This document shows positions 1 through 7,029 of a DNA stretch of 33,401 bases, piece by piece; the stretch's first letter is position 1; each line of letters starts with the position of its first letter. The DNA is from a virus. A program made the translations under genes and the position numbers. The notes beneath the pieces are model-generated. The model worked only from the letters and a program-made list of their open reading frames with translations, searched no databases and was not told the origin of the DNA. The DNA is taken from IMG/VR virus record IMGVR_UViG_3300008517_000182, positions 1 through 33,401 of that record; one strand, 5' to 3'.

Positions 1-1108
1 GCCCACCAAATCCAAATTGGCTCATCCCACCATCTATTATAGCATCCTTTATAGCAGAACCATTACCACTAACTGTGATAGTACTATCTACATTTATCCA
101 AGTACCTGGATTTTCAATTAAAAGATAACTTGAACCAGAATAAGTTAAATTATTAACCACAGTCTGGCATACTGTAGCAAAATTAGTATTGGATGCCAAC
201 TTCTCACTAGATGGAGAGTATCCCACATAATCATCTCCTTCCTTTTTAATAGTAAAGTGAGTATTTGGTATTGTCTTACCTGAAAAGCTACCACCAACAA
301 TCGTGCCACCTGAAATCTTCTGTGATGAGATAGAAACTAATTGAGTTCCACTAGCAACAAATCGAGAATTGATATTAGAACTATGAGCAAATAGATTTCT
401 AGAATTACTTGAAAAAGCAGTATATTCCGTATCTAATGTATCAGTATATGCCTTAATTGATTGTTGAGTGGCAAGAGCAGTAGCAGAATCACTTCCCATT
501 GCATCTTCATCTAAAATAGTAGTAACTCTTGTAGCACCGACTTTTAAAGATGCACTAGACATTGCAGTACTTGAAATTGGACCAACAAATGACTTGGCAG
601 TTAATGTTCCAGAAGTATCATCATCTCCAGTATTAATTAGATAATCAGAATGTGCTTGAGAATTATCTTGACTATGAGTGTATGCAGTAGAATACTCATT
701 CCCTGAATCAACATATTCAGATATTCTCTGTGCTGAAGCATTAAACCATGTATATGTCTGTGTGTATTTAGTTCCAGATTCTAATATGTTTGTATATTGA
801 GAACCTGAGTTGACCATCCATTCATATGTTTTTGTGTATTCATTGCCAGAAGCATATAAATCAGAATATTTAGCACCAGAATTTATCATCCAATTATATG
901 TAGCAGAATATTCATTTCCTGATGCTTGGACAATAGATAATTTAGAAGAAGAAGCAACAAACCAATCATATGCTTGTGTATAATTGTTGCCAGAATTTGA
1001 TATGTCTATAGCAATCCCAGATATTTTTAGAAAGTCAATCACAAACTGATTATGATTTTCTGGTAAAATTTCGTCTCCATTTACTTTTGTTTCAGTATAG
1101 CCACCCAT
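1..1108 (-). CDS. Tail fibre / appendage-like protein, 3' part missing
   Basis: Open leftward frame that enters the window at base 1, so the C-terminus is missing. It starts at ATG 1108 after a GAGTGAT ribosome binding site. The first 150 or so residues carry four imperfect repeats with the pattern SGNEYS/T..Y.W...S....Y, each about 24-28 residues. After these comes Ser/Thr/Gly-rich sequence typical of beta-structured phage fibres, including SGTLTAKSF and GGTIVGGSF. The same SGNEYS and SSNSRNL motifs occur in the appendage protein at 13379-15481, so the two share modules. The place just after the tail-chaperone gene is where a tape measure would be expected, but what is visible does not look like a long helical ruler. 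The function (host recognition or tail-tip appendage) is inferred from composition and repeats. Confidence 0.7.
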   Translation of the reverse strand, partial: MGGYTETKVNGDEILPENHNQFVIDFLKISGIAIDISNSGNNYTQAYDWFVASSSKLSIVQASGNEYSATYNWMINSGAKYSDLYASGNEYTKTYEWMVNSGSQYTNILESGTKYTQTYTWFNASAQRISEYVDSGNEYSTAYTHSQDNSQAHSDYLINTGDDDTSGTLTAKSFVGPISSTAMSSASLKVGATRVTTILDEDAMGSDSATALATQQSIKAYTDTLDTEYTAFSSNSRNLFAHSSNINSRFVASGTQLVSISSQKISGGTIVGGSFSGKTIPNTHFTIKKEGDDYVGYSPSSEKLASNTNFATVCQTVVNNLTYSGSSYLLIENPGTWINVDSTITVSGNGSAIKDAIIDGGMSQFGFGG

Positions 1109-1458
1109 ATTTAATCACTCTTTTTCATTTTCATATTTGTAAATCTAATTTAAAAACAGAATCCAGATGAATATCTGCCATAACATAGGAATATTTGGCA
1201 TAAATCTGGCATAACATAGAAATAAATACCTCCACACCCAAGCGAAACTATATTGAAAAATCTAAATGCATTAGGTGCAAGTGTAACTATTTCAATAACA
1301 GTATTGATATATCACTAGAATGCTTCAGGTGCTGTTTTAATGCACCTCTAAGCCATTATCTTTTTAACTTGATACTACACCCTTAGTTTGGCAATATGTT
1401 GATAGCGTGGCTTAAAATCATTTCTAGCATACATCATTAAACATACAAATAGATAACA
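1109..1458. other. Intergenic region between tail-chaperone extension and fibre gene
   Basis: About 350 bases with no convincing large gene. On the minus strand a 28-codon frame (1217 to 1131) has a GGAGG-type site before its ATG and could be a leader peptide, but nothing else supports it. Two imperfect copies of gcataacatagRaata lie at about 1178 and 1210. The segments aggtgca (1273-1279) and tgcacct (1341-1347) are complementary and could form a long-range stem. This region may hold the terminator of the tail-tube operon and the promoter of the fibre gene; no clear TATA box was found. Confidence 0.4.
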
Positions 1459-1665
1459 TTAGTGCTTTCTGTGCTTCTTAGCTTTGGATTTCCTCTCCAT
1501 TTCCTTTTGTGCTTTCTCTCTTTCTTTTGCTTCATAAATGATACGTTGTTCTAGATATGCTATATCAAGTGGTCTCTTCCTTCTTATCTCTCCAATCTCA
1601 CTTGGAGTTCTGTGAAGTATTCTCACTAATTCCATTTCTAGTGCAGAAACACCCGATTTAACGAA
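1459..1665 (-). CDS. Tail assembly chaperone extension, reached by frameshift
   Basis: This frame lies directly downstream of the 161-residue tail chaperone gene and in the +1 frame relative to it. It is open across the upstream stop at 1658-1660 and ends at TAA 1459-1461. Read from the shift site it gives a charged, largely helical protein that contains MELVRILHRTPSEIGE and then a Lys/Arg/Glu-rich C-terminus ending KAKKHRKH. In many tailed phages the gene between tail tube and tape measure makes a short product and a frameshifted longer one (lambda gpG and gpGT), and this pair fits that in position, size and composition. A separate start at ATG 1635 would give 58 residues, but it has no good ribosome binding site, which favours the frameshift. 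Confidence 0.65.
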   Translation of the reverse strand, partial: FVKSGVSALEMELVRILHRTPSEIGEIRRKRPLDIAYLEQRIIYEAKEREKAQKEMERKSKAKKHRKH

Positions 1666-2143
1666 ATTTCTCTAATTCTTCAGCAGTAACTGGTCCAGAT
1701 TGTGAAACATTCATCAATGCACCGATGAAATTACTCAAAGTAGTGTTAGAAGTACTTCCAGACCAGAACTCTGCATCTAGTTTCTTATCGACACATAGTT
1801 CAGCAGCTAAATTGTTCAATTTGCCGTATATCTCTGTCATCTTGTCTATTGATTTTTTGTCAAGACGAGTTTCATATATAGCAGATTCAGCAGCAAGTCT
1901 CATTATCAGCAACACCTGTTTCTGTGTTGGCTTTCTTGCTTGTATCTTTCTTTTGACACCTGGAGAGGTTTCAAATATTACATCAACTATATCCTCATTA
2001 TAATCCCTCTCCAACAAATTTCTAGTGGCTATCTGTTTAATAACCTGTGAAGTATCTACTGTTTTCTGCTTATTGATTTTTCCCCTAAGTTCATCATGTG
2101 TTTTGACATCTGTGGCTTTCTTTTGTTCATTTGCCATTTCCAA
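1658..2143 (-). CDS. Tail assembly chaperone (gpG-like), short product
   Basis: A 161-residue protein directly after the tail-tube genes, the usual place of the lambda gpG-type tail assembly chaperone that coats the tape measure during tail growth. It has a charged N-terminus, then the segment DVIFETSPGVKRKIQARKPTQ, often seen in this class as a beta pair followed by helices, and an all-helical remainder. It starts at TTG 2143 or at ATG 2137; GGAGG lies 5 bases before the TTG, which favours that start. The gene ends in EELEKFR and a stop that is apparently bypassed by a +1 shift. The assignment rests on position and on the paired frame rather than on a strong motif. Confidence 0.65.
   Translation of the reverse strand: MEMANEQKKATDVKTHDELRGKINKQKTVDTSQVIKQIATRNLLERDYNEDIVDVIFETSPGVKRKIQARKPTQKQVLLIMRLAAESAIYETRLDKKSIDKMTEIYGKLNNLAAELCVDKKLDAEFWSGSTSNTTLSNFIGALMNVSQSGPVTAEELEKFR
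1661..1669 (-). promoter_or_regulatory. Candidate +1 ribosomal frameshift site
   Basis: On the minus strand the zero-frame codons are AAA TTT CGT TAA. A +1 slip on the Phe codon moves a tRNA with GAA anticodon from UUU to UUC, a better match, and the ribosome then reads GTT AAA in the frame of the extension at 1459-1665. In the +1 frame the last upstream stop is the TAG at about 1673-1675, so the shift must take place between there and the zero-frame TAA at 1658-1660. The canonical -1 heptamer is absent, and the -1 frame closes soon after. Confidence 0.55.
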
Positions 2144-2204
2144 CTATTCCTCCATTAGGAAGTTCCTAATTAAAAATAAAACATATTTTTACATATTTTG
2201 TTTA

Positions 2205-2720
2205 TTAGAGCAATCCTCCGCCACTTACTGGAACAGTCCAACTGAATGGAGTGAAATCACTTATATATACACCACTTTGACCAGTTAACCAATAAACACT
2301 TGATACCATATATGGATACAAAATAGCAAAATCAATGCTTCCTTCTGTTATCTCATCTGCTGTTCCAACACTGAAATCAAATCCAGTGACTTGGCAACTT
2401 CTGAAATAGAAATGTAATGAATTTGCTCCTGCATTTCCTGATACTGTGACTGTATTTCCATCAATCATTTGTTCAACTACCCATCCAAGACCTGCAGTAG
2501 TTATTTTACATGCAGTGAGAGAACCTTCTACTGAACGAGAGCCAGCCAAACGGAAATTTCCTTTTGAACCAACAAGTTCTTGTTCTGCTGTGCCTCTATC
2601 TATTGCCAAAGAGAAATCAGACATAGCAAGTGTACTTTGTCCACTTCTAGAAGCTCCTGCTGTTCCTAATGCTATTGCAGCATCTTCACCTGTATAATAA
2701 CGAGGAGTTGGTCCTGACAT
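2205..2720 (-). CDS. Tail tube protein paralogue, subfamily B, second copy
   Basis: A 171-residue protein, the last of four consecutive tail-tube-like genes. It shares the N-terminal TGEDA motif, SDFSLAIDRGTAEQEL, GNFRLAGSRSVEGSLT, and the C-terminal SCQVTGFDFSVGTADEITEG with the B copy at 3217-3690. Major tail tube proteins are beta-sandwich proteins that stack as hexameric rings around the tape measure. This gene sits between the tail terminator and the tail chaperone, exactly where the tube gene lies in siphoviruses. Its ATG overlaps the stop of the upstream gene by one base (TAATG), so translation is probably coupled. Compared with 3217-3690 it has a longer C-terminus (about 13 more residues, ending in VPVSGGGLL). 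Confidence 0.75.
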   Translation of the reverse strand: MSGPTPRYYTGEDAAIALGTAGASRSGQSTLAMSDFSLAIDRGTAEQELVGSKGNFRLAGSRSVEGSLTACKITTAGLGWVVEQMIDGNTVTVSGNAGANSLHFYFRSCQVTGFDFSVGTADEITEGSIDFAILYPYMVSSVYWLTGQSGVYISDFTPFSWTVPVSGGGLL

Positions 2721-3217
2721 TACGATTTCACCTTATCCGATATTAAACCACCAGTGTATTCAATGTTTTCTGGGTCTAGAACTATGAAATCTATGCTTGC
2801 TTCAGTTATAGCAGTTGCATCACCTATAGACATATCGTAACCAGTAATTTGGCATGATACAAGATACCATTTTAGATATGTAGCATCTGTAGCATCCGAT
2901 ACTGCTCCAGATATAGCAACATATTCACTCTTTCCTGTACCATCAATGATATTTAGTAAGGCATATGAACTTCCTGACGTACCAAATCTACTTATGGTGA
3001 ATGCACCATCCATACTTAATGCTCCCTGGTCATGATAATTCCCCGCTTGTCCCATCAAATCCTTCTCAATGGTTCCTCTATCTAATGTTAATGAGAAGTC
3101 AGACATCCCATACCAAGAATGGTCTTCAGTTGCTGTGAATCCAGCCCAATTAGCAATCCCGCCAGAGTGTCTTGCAAAGAATACATTACAATCCTCTCCT
3201 GTAACTGTTCCTGCCAT
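2720..3217 (-). CDS. Tail tube protein paralogue, subfamily A, second copy
   Basis: A tail-tube-like protein of about 165 residues. The chosen start is the ATG at 3217, which overlaps the previous stop (TGATG) and has GGGAGAGAT upstream; an ATG at 3232 would add GEIL-type residues. It resembles the A copy at 3690-4184 over its full length: MAGTVTGE, FTATEDH, SDFSLTLDRGTIE.DL, GNYHDQG.LSMDG, TYLKWYLVSCQITGYD, and IDF.VLDP. It shares the shorter patterns SDFSL, DRGT, SCQ.TG and ITE.S.DF with the B copies, so all four come from one ancestor. It should be a tube subunit or a tube-related ring or decoration protein; which of the four builds the main tube cannot be told from sequence. Confidence 0.75.
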   Translation of the reverse strand: MAGTVTGEDCNVFFARHSGGIANWAGFTATEDHSWYGMSDFSLTLDRGTIEKDLMGQAGNYHDQGALSMDGAFTISRFGTSGSSYALLNIIDGTGKSEYVAISGAVSDATDATYLKWYLVSCQITGYDMSIGDATAITEASIDFIVLDPENIEYTGGLISDKVKS

Positions 3218-3690
3218 CAGTATCTCTCCCAATCACTTATAAATGTTCCAATGCTTCCAGCTTCATGCTGTACACCAGAAACCATATATGGATGTAATAC
3301 TGTGAAATCCATTGAGCCTTCCGTTATTTCACTTGCAGTTCCAATGCTAAAATCAAATCCAGTAACTTGACAGCTCTTGAAATACCAATGCAATGAATTA
3401 GTACCTGTATTTCCAGACACTTGAACCGCTACACCGCCAATCATTCCAGACACAATTGTTCCAACTCCAGCAGTTGTCAATTTGCAGGATGTTAATGATA
3501 TTTCTACTGACCTAGAACCTGCCAAGAAGAAATTACCCTTCTCACCTAGAAGTTCTTGCTCAGATGTTCCTCTATCTATTGTTAATGAAAAGTCAGATAT
3601 TGCTAATGTTGAATGTCCTTTTCCTGTTCCAGTAGCATCAATAATTTCTATAGTTGCATCTTCTCCCGTATAAAAAGTAGGTTTTACCAT
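3217..3690 (-). CDS. Tail tube protein paralogue, subfamily B, first copy
   Basis: A tail-tube-like protein of 157 residues, starting MVKPTFYTGEDATIEI at ATG 3690, which overlaps the stop of the previous gene by one base; an in-frame ATG at 3699 is a weaker alternative. The core motifs are SDFSLTIDRGTSEQELLG, GNFFLAGSRSVE, LHWYFKSCQVTGFDFSIG and ITEGSMDF. The closest relative in the window is 2205-2720. With 3690-4184 it forms an A-B unit that has been duplicated in tandem. The maintained one-base overlaps imply that the four proteins are made in similar amounts, which would suit a tube built of more than one subunit type, although this is inference. Confidence 0.75.
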   Translation of the reverse strand: MVKPTFYTGEDATIEIIDATGTGKGHSTLAISDFSLTIDRGTSEQELLGEKGNFFLAGSRSVEISLTSCKLTTAGVGTIVSGMIGGVAVQVSGNTGTNSLHWYFKSCQVTGFDFSIGTASEITEGSMDFTVLHPYMVSGVQHEAGSIGTFISDWERY

Positions 3691-4184
3691 TATAACCACG
3701 CTGAATCCGATATTTTACCATTATTATAGTGTATATTCTGTGGGTCTAATACCACAAAGTCAACTGATGCTTCTGTGATTGTACTTGCATCTCCAATAGT
3801 AAAATCGTATCCAGTGATTTGACAAGAGACTAAGTACCATTTGAGATATGTTGTGCCTCCTCCATCATCTGCTACTTGTCCTGAGAATGCAACGTACTTA
3901 TTTGTTCCTGTTCCATCCACGATGTTATCAAGAGTATATGAACTTGCTGATGCTCCGAATCTTCCCATCATGAATGAGCCATCCATACTTAGAGACCCTT
4001 GGTCATGATAATTACCAGGTTGCCCAATTAAGTCTTGTTCTATGGTTCCTCTATCTAATGTTAGTGAGAAATCTGATGCTCCCCAGAATGCATGGTCTTC
4101 AGTTGCTGTGAATGATGGGATAGTGCCACCAGCATGCGTTTTAAACCATAATGATGCCGATTCTCCTGTAACTGTTCCTGCCAA
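3690..4184 (-). CDS. Tail tube protein paralogue, subfamily A, first copy
   Basis: A 164-residue protein, the first of the four tail-tube paralogues. The start is TTG 4184, since GAGGTGA lies 5 bases upstream and no ATG fits. Motifs: MAGTVTGESA, FTATEDHAFWGASDFSLT, DRGTIEQDLIG, GNYHDQGSLSMDG, TYLKWYLVSCQITGYDF, and TITEASVDFVVLDP. The gene follows an 89-base gap with a TATA-like element, so the four tube genes probably have their own promoter, in keeping with the high tube copy number. The neighbouring tail terminator gene (4274-4675) lies upstream. Confidence 0.75.
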   Translation of the reverse strand: MAGTVTGESASLWFKTHAGGTIPSFTATEDHAFWGASDFSLTLDRGTIEQDLIGQPGNYHDQGSLSMDGSFMMGRFGASASSYTLDNIVDGTGTNKYVAFSGQVADDGGGTTYLKWYLVSCQITGYDFTIGDASTITEASVDFVVLDPQNIHYNNGKISDSAWL

Positions 4185-4239
4185 TTATGTCACCTCTATA
4201 TTTGAATACCAGTTAATATTAATCATTAATGCACCTTAA

Positions 4240-4249
4240 TTTATAATAC
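4240..4249 (-). promoter_or_regulatory. Probable TATA box of the tail-tube operon
   Basis: On the minus strand the element reads TGTATTATAAATTAAGG. An archaeal TATA box centred near 4244 would place transcription start around 4217, leaving a leader of about 33 bases that contains GAGGTGA just before the TTG at 4184. It lies in one of the few gaps inside the structural block. Confidence 0.5.
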
Positions 4250-4273
4250 ACCATTAACATACAATCAAACAAT

Positions 4274-4675
4274 TCAATCTTCCCTTATTTTTGTGAAACT
4301 AAAAGTTAATATCTTCCTATACAATGATTTCTCATCATCAAACATATCCATCTCCGAATCCTTTCTACAAGCACCAGAAACTATTAGTAAAGGAATTATT
4401 TCATCTGCTATTGCATATACATTCCTCATACTATCTCTGTCATAAATATCCACTTGAATAACTGGTTCTTCTCTTCTTAATCTTGAACCTGCCACTGTAG
4501 TTTTATATCCTAAATATCCAGTATCTGAACCAGCAACTTGAGTAATTAGTATACATGGAAATGAATCAACAGTTCTAGTCCATCCAGGCTTTATATCATT
4601 CTTTGGAACTAAATCAGTTACAGCAGAAGAACTACTAAGAAATCCCATTATGCTTCTTAATGATTCAAGAGACAA
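4274..4675 (-). CDS. Tail terminator / tail completion protein
   Basis: A 133-residue protein whose order matches the siphovirus tail terminator: after the gp10-like neck protein and before the tube genes. It has an N-terminal helix (SLESLRSIMGFLS), a central strand region with FPCILITQV, then EEPVIQVDIYDRDSMRNVYAIADEI, the strand-helix arrangement of terminator proteins of the DUF3168 or lambda gpU type, and a last strand (YRKILTFSFT). These proteins form a hexameric ring that caps the tail tube and joins it to the neck. The start is TTG 4675, with GGTGAT 5 bases upstream, partly inside the end of the previous gene. The assignment combines fold pattern and synteny. Confidence 0.7.
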   Translation of the reverse strand: MSLESLRSIMGFLSSSSAVTDLVPKNDIKPGWTRTVDSFPCILITQVAGSDTGYLGYKTTVAGSRLRREEPVIQVDIYDRDSMRNVYAIADEIIPLLIVSGACRKDSEMDMFDDEKSLYRKILTFSFTKIRED

Positions 4676-4676
4676 A

Positions 4677-5183
4677 TTAAATCACCACCTTACTAAGACT
4701 TTGCCTAAGAACTTTTGCTATTTCATTCAACATGCTCTTTCTAACTGTTGGAGAATTCATTGCTCTTGTTAAGTAATGATAGCCTGATTGGAGTGTAAAT
4801 GTTGGTCTATATGCAACTACTCCACCTTGTTGTCTGCCTATTGGCCATGCTTTATGTCCATAATCACTAGCTCTCACTTCTCCAATTGCACCTAGTTCTA
4901 CAATTGCAGAGTGCCCACTTGTACTTGTTAATTTAACTTCTAAAGGAGATAACTTTTGAATTGTCCATTTCTCCTTAACCCTAATTGGGTCAGTTGATAC
5001 ACCTAATGATGGCCACTTACCAGTTCCAACACTAAGATTTAATATATCAATTGCAGAATCTCTAAGAACTTTTGAAGAATTCTCTAATCCCTTATTGGCA
5101 TCAGCAGTAATCACTATTCGTAATTTGGCAATATTCTGCATAAGTTTCTCTCTTCCTGTAATTTTAATTTCTACTTGTTTCAT
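4677..5183 (-). CDS. HK97 gp10-like neck / tail completion protein
   Basis: A 168-residue protein starting MKQVEIKITGREKLMQNI, the classic opening of the HK97 gp10 family (a strand, then G...L...L followed by a long helix of A/L/K residues). The middle carries TSGHSAIVELGAIGEVRA, matching the conserved part of the family where a loop with E.G precedes the later strands; HYLTRAMN and a final amphipathic helix follow. These proteins sit at the head-tail interface and help join the finished tail to the capsid. It lies between the head-closure gene and the tail terminator, with essentially no gap on either side, as in many siphoviruses. Confidence 0.75.
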   Translation of the reverse strand: MKQVEIKITGREKLMQNIAKLRIVITADANKGLENSSKVLRDSAIDILNLSVGTGKWPSLGVSTDPIRVKEKWTIQKLSPLEVKLTSTSGHSAIVELGAIGEVRASDYGHKAWPIGRQQGGVVAYRPTFTLQSGYHYLTRAMNSPTVRKSMLNEIAKVLRQSLSKVVI

Positions 5184-5501
5184 TTAAATCAACACCAAAA
5201 GGCAGTTTCTGTGGTGAGATTCACTATCGATTACGCATTCTTTAACTCTATATGATTCATCACTATAGACTAATCTGCTATCCTTATCAATATCTGTATC
5301 ATAAGTGAAATATCCTCTGTATCTCACATCATCATATCTTCCAGTTGGGTCTGTTCTTTCAGCCATAGAAAGTGGGCTTAACCTACATTTAGTTGTTGAT
5401 GTTGCAGTTGTATATGTATAAGTCCATTCCCTAATATCATTCTGTGAGGATGCTCTAGTTTGGAGATAAACTTCTTTGTTCAGAAGTGATGAAAATGTCA
5501 A
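5184..5501 (-). CDS. Head closure / head-tail joining protein
   Basis: A 105-residue, mostly beta protein with the usual layout of the stopper family (SPP1 gp16, HK97 gp9-like): an N-terminal LLNKEVYLQTRASSQN strand, a W.YTYTTATSTTKCRLSPLS strand pair, and later RYRGYFTYDTDI followed by SYRVKECVIDSESHHRNCLL. The family closes the connector channel after DNA packaging. Synteny supports this: it lies between the adaptor-like gene at 5752-6147 and the gp10-like gene, with only a small HNH gene inserted. The start is TTG 5501 with GGAGAAATTTAA upstream. It ends one base before the next gene. Confidence 0.7.
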   Translation of the reverse strand: MTFSSLLNKEVYLQTRASSQNDIREWTYTYTTATSTTKCRLSPLSMAERTDPTGRYDDVRYRGYFTYDTDIDKDSRLVYSDESYRVKECVIDSESHHRNCLLVLI

Positions 5502-5747
5502 TTAAATTTCTCCCATCTTTTCCAAATATTTCTTATGAATTCTTTTATGACAATCCCGACACACAGGAGCTAAATTTTGAGCAGAATTATCTTTTGAGAT
5601 TTTGTAAGGATTCAAATGATGCAATTCTAATTCTCCTTTAGCATATCTTCCACAATTCTGACATATATATCCTACACTTTTGAATATGGCGAATCTTCTT
5701 CTGTTCCAATTTTCTCCATATGTTGGTGAAGGATAACGATAAACCAT
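5502..5747 (-). CDS. Small HNH endonuclease
   Basis: An 81-residue HNH nuclease. Cys pairs in CQNCG and CRDCH bind a structural zinc; the active site is ELHHLNPYKI with the following N of QNLAPVC. The N-terminal part (NWNRRRFAIFKSVGYICQNC) is the typical lead-in helix. The part from LHH to KKYL closely resembles the end of the 299-residue HNH protein at 16591-17490 (both have PY.ISKDNS and then NL, C..CHK and KYL), so the two share a recent ancestor. It sits between two connector genes, which suggests an inserted free-standing homing endonuclease, although HNH proteins also help terminases in some HK97-like phages. Confidence 0.85.
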   Translation of the reverse strand: MVYRYPSPTYGENWNRRRFAIFKSVGYICQNCGRYAKGELELHHLNPYKISKDNSAQNLAPVCRDCHKRIHKKYLEKMGEI

Positions 5748-5751
5748 AGAA

Positions 5752-6147
5752 TCAACTATTTGAGATGTAAATCTTCAGTTTATTATTCCTCTTGAATGAA
5801 CGCATACGAAGCATCTTCTCCGCTATCGTAGACCAAGAACTTACATCACCAAAATTCCCTTCGTTGCCAAATCTTTCAAATGAATAATCTCCAATGCTTT
5901 TTCTTCTTATTGCAAAGTGTTTCTCAGCTAATCTCGGACCTTGAACTATCTTGGAAACTACAAGAAGAGTTGCTGGAATCCTAACATCACTTGCTGAATT
6001 GAGTTCATAAACTGCTTCTATGTAATCCTCAACTGCTTCTATGTGGAGTAATAATGATGCTTCATTTATATCATCGTAATCTAATGGCGGGTCCACTAGG
6101 TTACGACAATCTTTGGTTGTGGTATATTTTGGAACATAATCAGACAT
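5752..6147 (-). CDS. Head-tail adaptor-like connector protein
   Basis: A 131-residue, mostly helical protein. Helices can be read around INEASLLLHIEAVEDYIEAVYEL and IPATLLVVSKIVQG, followed by a segment on KSIGDYSFERF and a basic C-terminus. This resembles the HK97 gp6 and SPP1 gp15 adaptor type, which docks under the portal as a 12- or 13-mer ring. The SIGDYS(Y/F) pattern after the second helix is common in such proteins. It precedes the head closure gene, the normal order. No catalytic motif is seen. Confidence 0.6.
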   Translation of the reverse strand: MSDYVPKYTTTKDCRNLVDPPLDYDDINEASLLLHIEAVEDYIEAVYELNSASDVRIPATLLVVSKIVQGPRLAEKHFAIRRKSIGDYSFERFGNEGNFGDVSSWSTIAEKMLRMRSFKRNNKLKIYISNS

Positions 6148-6153
6148 ATGGCA

Positions 6154-6411
6154 CTACCATCCCAACCATGGGAGATTTCGAATATTTCCCTTTTTCTTGG
6201 AACGTCCAGAACCTATTGGGGGATAGGGAACTTTCCAATATTCTGTCGTTGTTGGGTCTGTTCTTCCACTACCTTGTCCAGTTCCAATATCCAAATGCAA
6301 TCTATCCAATTCTTCACTTGTATATCCAGATTTATCTAGTAAAGCCTTCCTTCTATCATTTAGGTAAGACTTACGCAGAAATTGCTGCTTTGGTCCATTT
6401 CCATGCAACAT
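6154..6411 (-). CDS. Small basic protein of the head module
   Basis: About 85 residues from ATG 6411 (MLHGNGPKQQF). A frame start at TTG 6426 exists, but ATG 6411 follows CGTGAG at a better distance. The N-terminal half is basic (RKSYLNDRRKALLDKSG) with a short acidic helix SEELDRLHLDIG; the C-terminus is rich in Gly, Pro and Trp (EYWKVPYPPIGSG, LPWLGW). I do not recognise the family. It lies between small structural genes and the connector gene, so it may be a minor head or neck component. It slightly overlaps nothing and follows the previous stop by a few bases. Confidence 0.55.
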   Translation of the reverse strand: MLHGNGPKQQFLRKSYLNDRRKALLDKSGYTSEELDRLHLDIGTGQGSGRTDPTTTEYWKVPYPPIGSGRSKKKGNIRNLPWLGW

Positions 6412-6418
6412 TTGATGC

Positions 6419-6715
6419 TCACGCAATATCTGTATCTAAATTTCTGTATACTGGAATGTAACAAGTTGCACCTGTTGCTCCATATGTTGACCCTGATACA
6501 TAATGAATTTTCAACCAACCATAACTAGTATCTGCGGGTAAACCAACCACACCTGCATGTATTCCACCACTAGTACCTGATATAGATACACCTGTCCAAG
6601 GAGACGCAGATTGAATAACAAAATTAGATGCATCACAGTATACTACAATTCCTCTACCATCTTCTGAAAATCCAAGTCTTTCTATTTCCATTACTGGTAT
6701 TTTTCTTCCTGGCAT
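6419..6715 (-). CDS. Small structural protein, tandem copy 2
   Basis: A 98-residue protein starting MPGRKIPVMEIERLGFSE after a GTGAT site. It is a clear paralogue of the neighbour at 6726-7010: both contain EDGRGIV.Y.D, NFVIQSASPWT, GWLKIHY.SGSTYGATGAT and IPVYRNLDT. The fold appears all-beta, with no helix-rich segment. Together with 7030-7788, which also starts MPG and also ends in a region rich in small residues, it forms a group after the major capsid gene, so a head fibre, decoration or neck appendage role is likely. It is not assignable to a known family by eye. Confidence 0.65.
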   Translation of the reverse strand: MPGRKIPVMEIERLGFSEDGRGIVVYCDASNFVIQSASPWTGVSISGTSGGIHAGVVGLPADTSYGWLKIHYVSGSTYGATGATCYIPVYRNLDTDIA

Positions 6716-6725
6716 ATTATCACAC

Positions 6726-7010
6726 TTATGCAGTATTTGTATCTAAATTTCTGTATACAGGGATATAAGCAGTCGCACCAGTTGCCCCATATGTAGAGCC
6801 AGATATGTAGTGAATTTTCAACCAGCCCATAGAACTTGCGGCTGGGAATAACTGTTCACTTGCACCAGCTGCTGTAGATGATGGAGCAGTCCAAGGAGAT
6901 GCAGATTGAATAACAAAATTAATACCATCATTATAAAGTACAATACCACGTCCATCCTCTGTCATTAATAAGTTTTCTATCTCAACTTCATCTATATCTT
7001 GTCCAGGCAT
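6726..7010 (-). CDS. Small structural protein, tandem copy 1
   Basis: A 94-residue paralogue of 6419-6715, starting MPGQDIDEVEIENLL after a strong GGAGGTTAAATT site. The conserved core is EDGRGIVLYNDGINFVIQSA, then a variable loop (SSTAAGASEQLFP in place of ISGTSGGIHAG), then GWLKIHYISGSTYGATGATA and IPVYRNLDT. The variable loop between two constant blocks looks like surface variation on a shared beta scaffold. No enzymatic motif is present. Confidence 0.65.
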   Translation of the reverse strand: MPGQDIDEVEIENLLMTEDGRGIVLYNDGINFVIQSASPWTAPSSTAAGASEQLFPAASSMGWLKIHYISGSTYGATGATAYIPVYRNLDTNTA

Positions 7011-7029
7011 AATTTAACCTCCCTATTAT

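Noticed and set aside
6054-6461. Rightward frame of 135 codons, rich in His, Tyr and Trp
   Set aside because: It lies opposite two leftward genes of the connector module and has no promoter or ribosome site.
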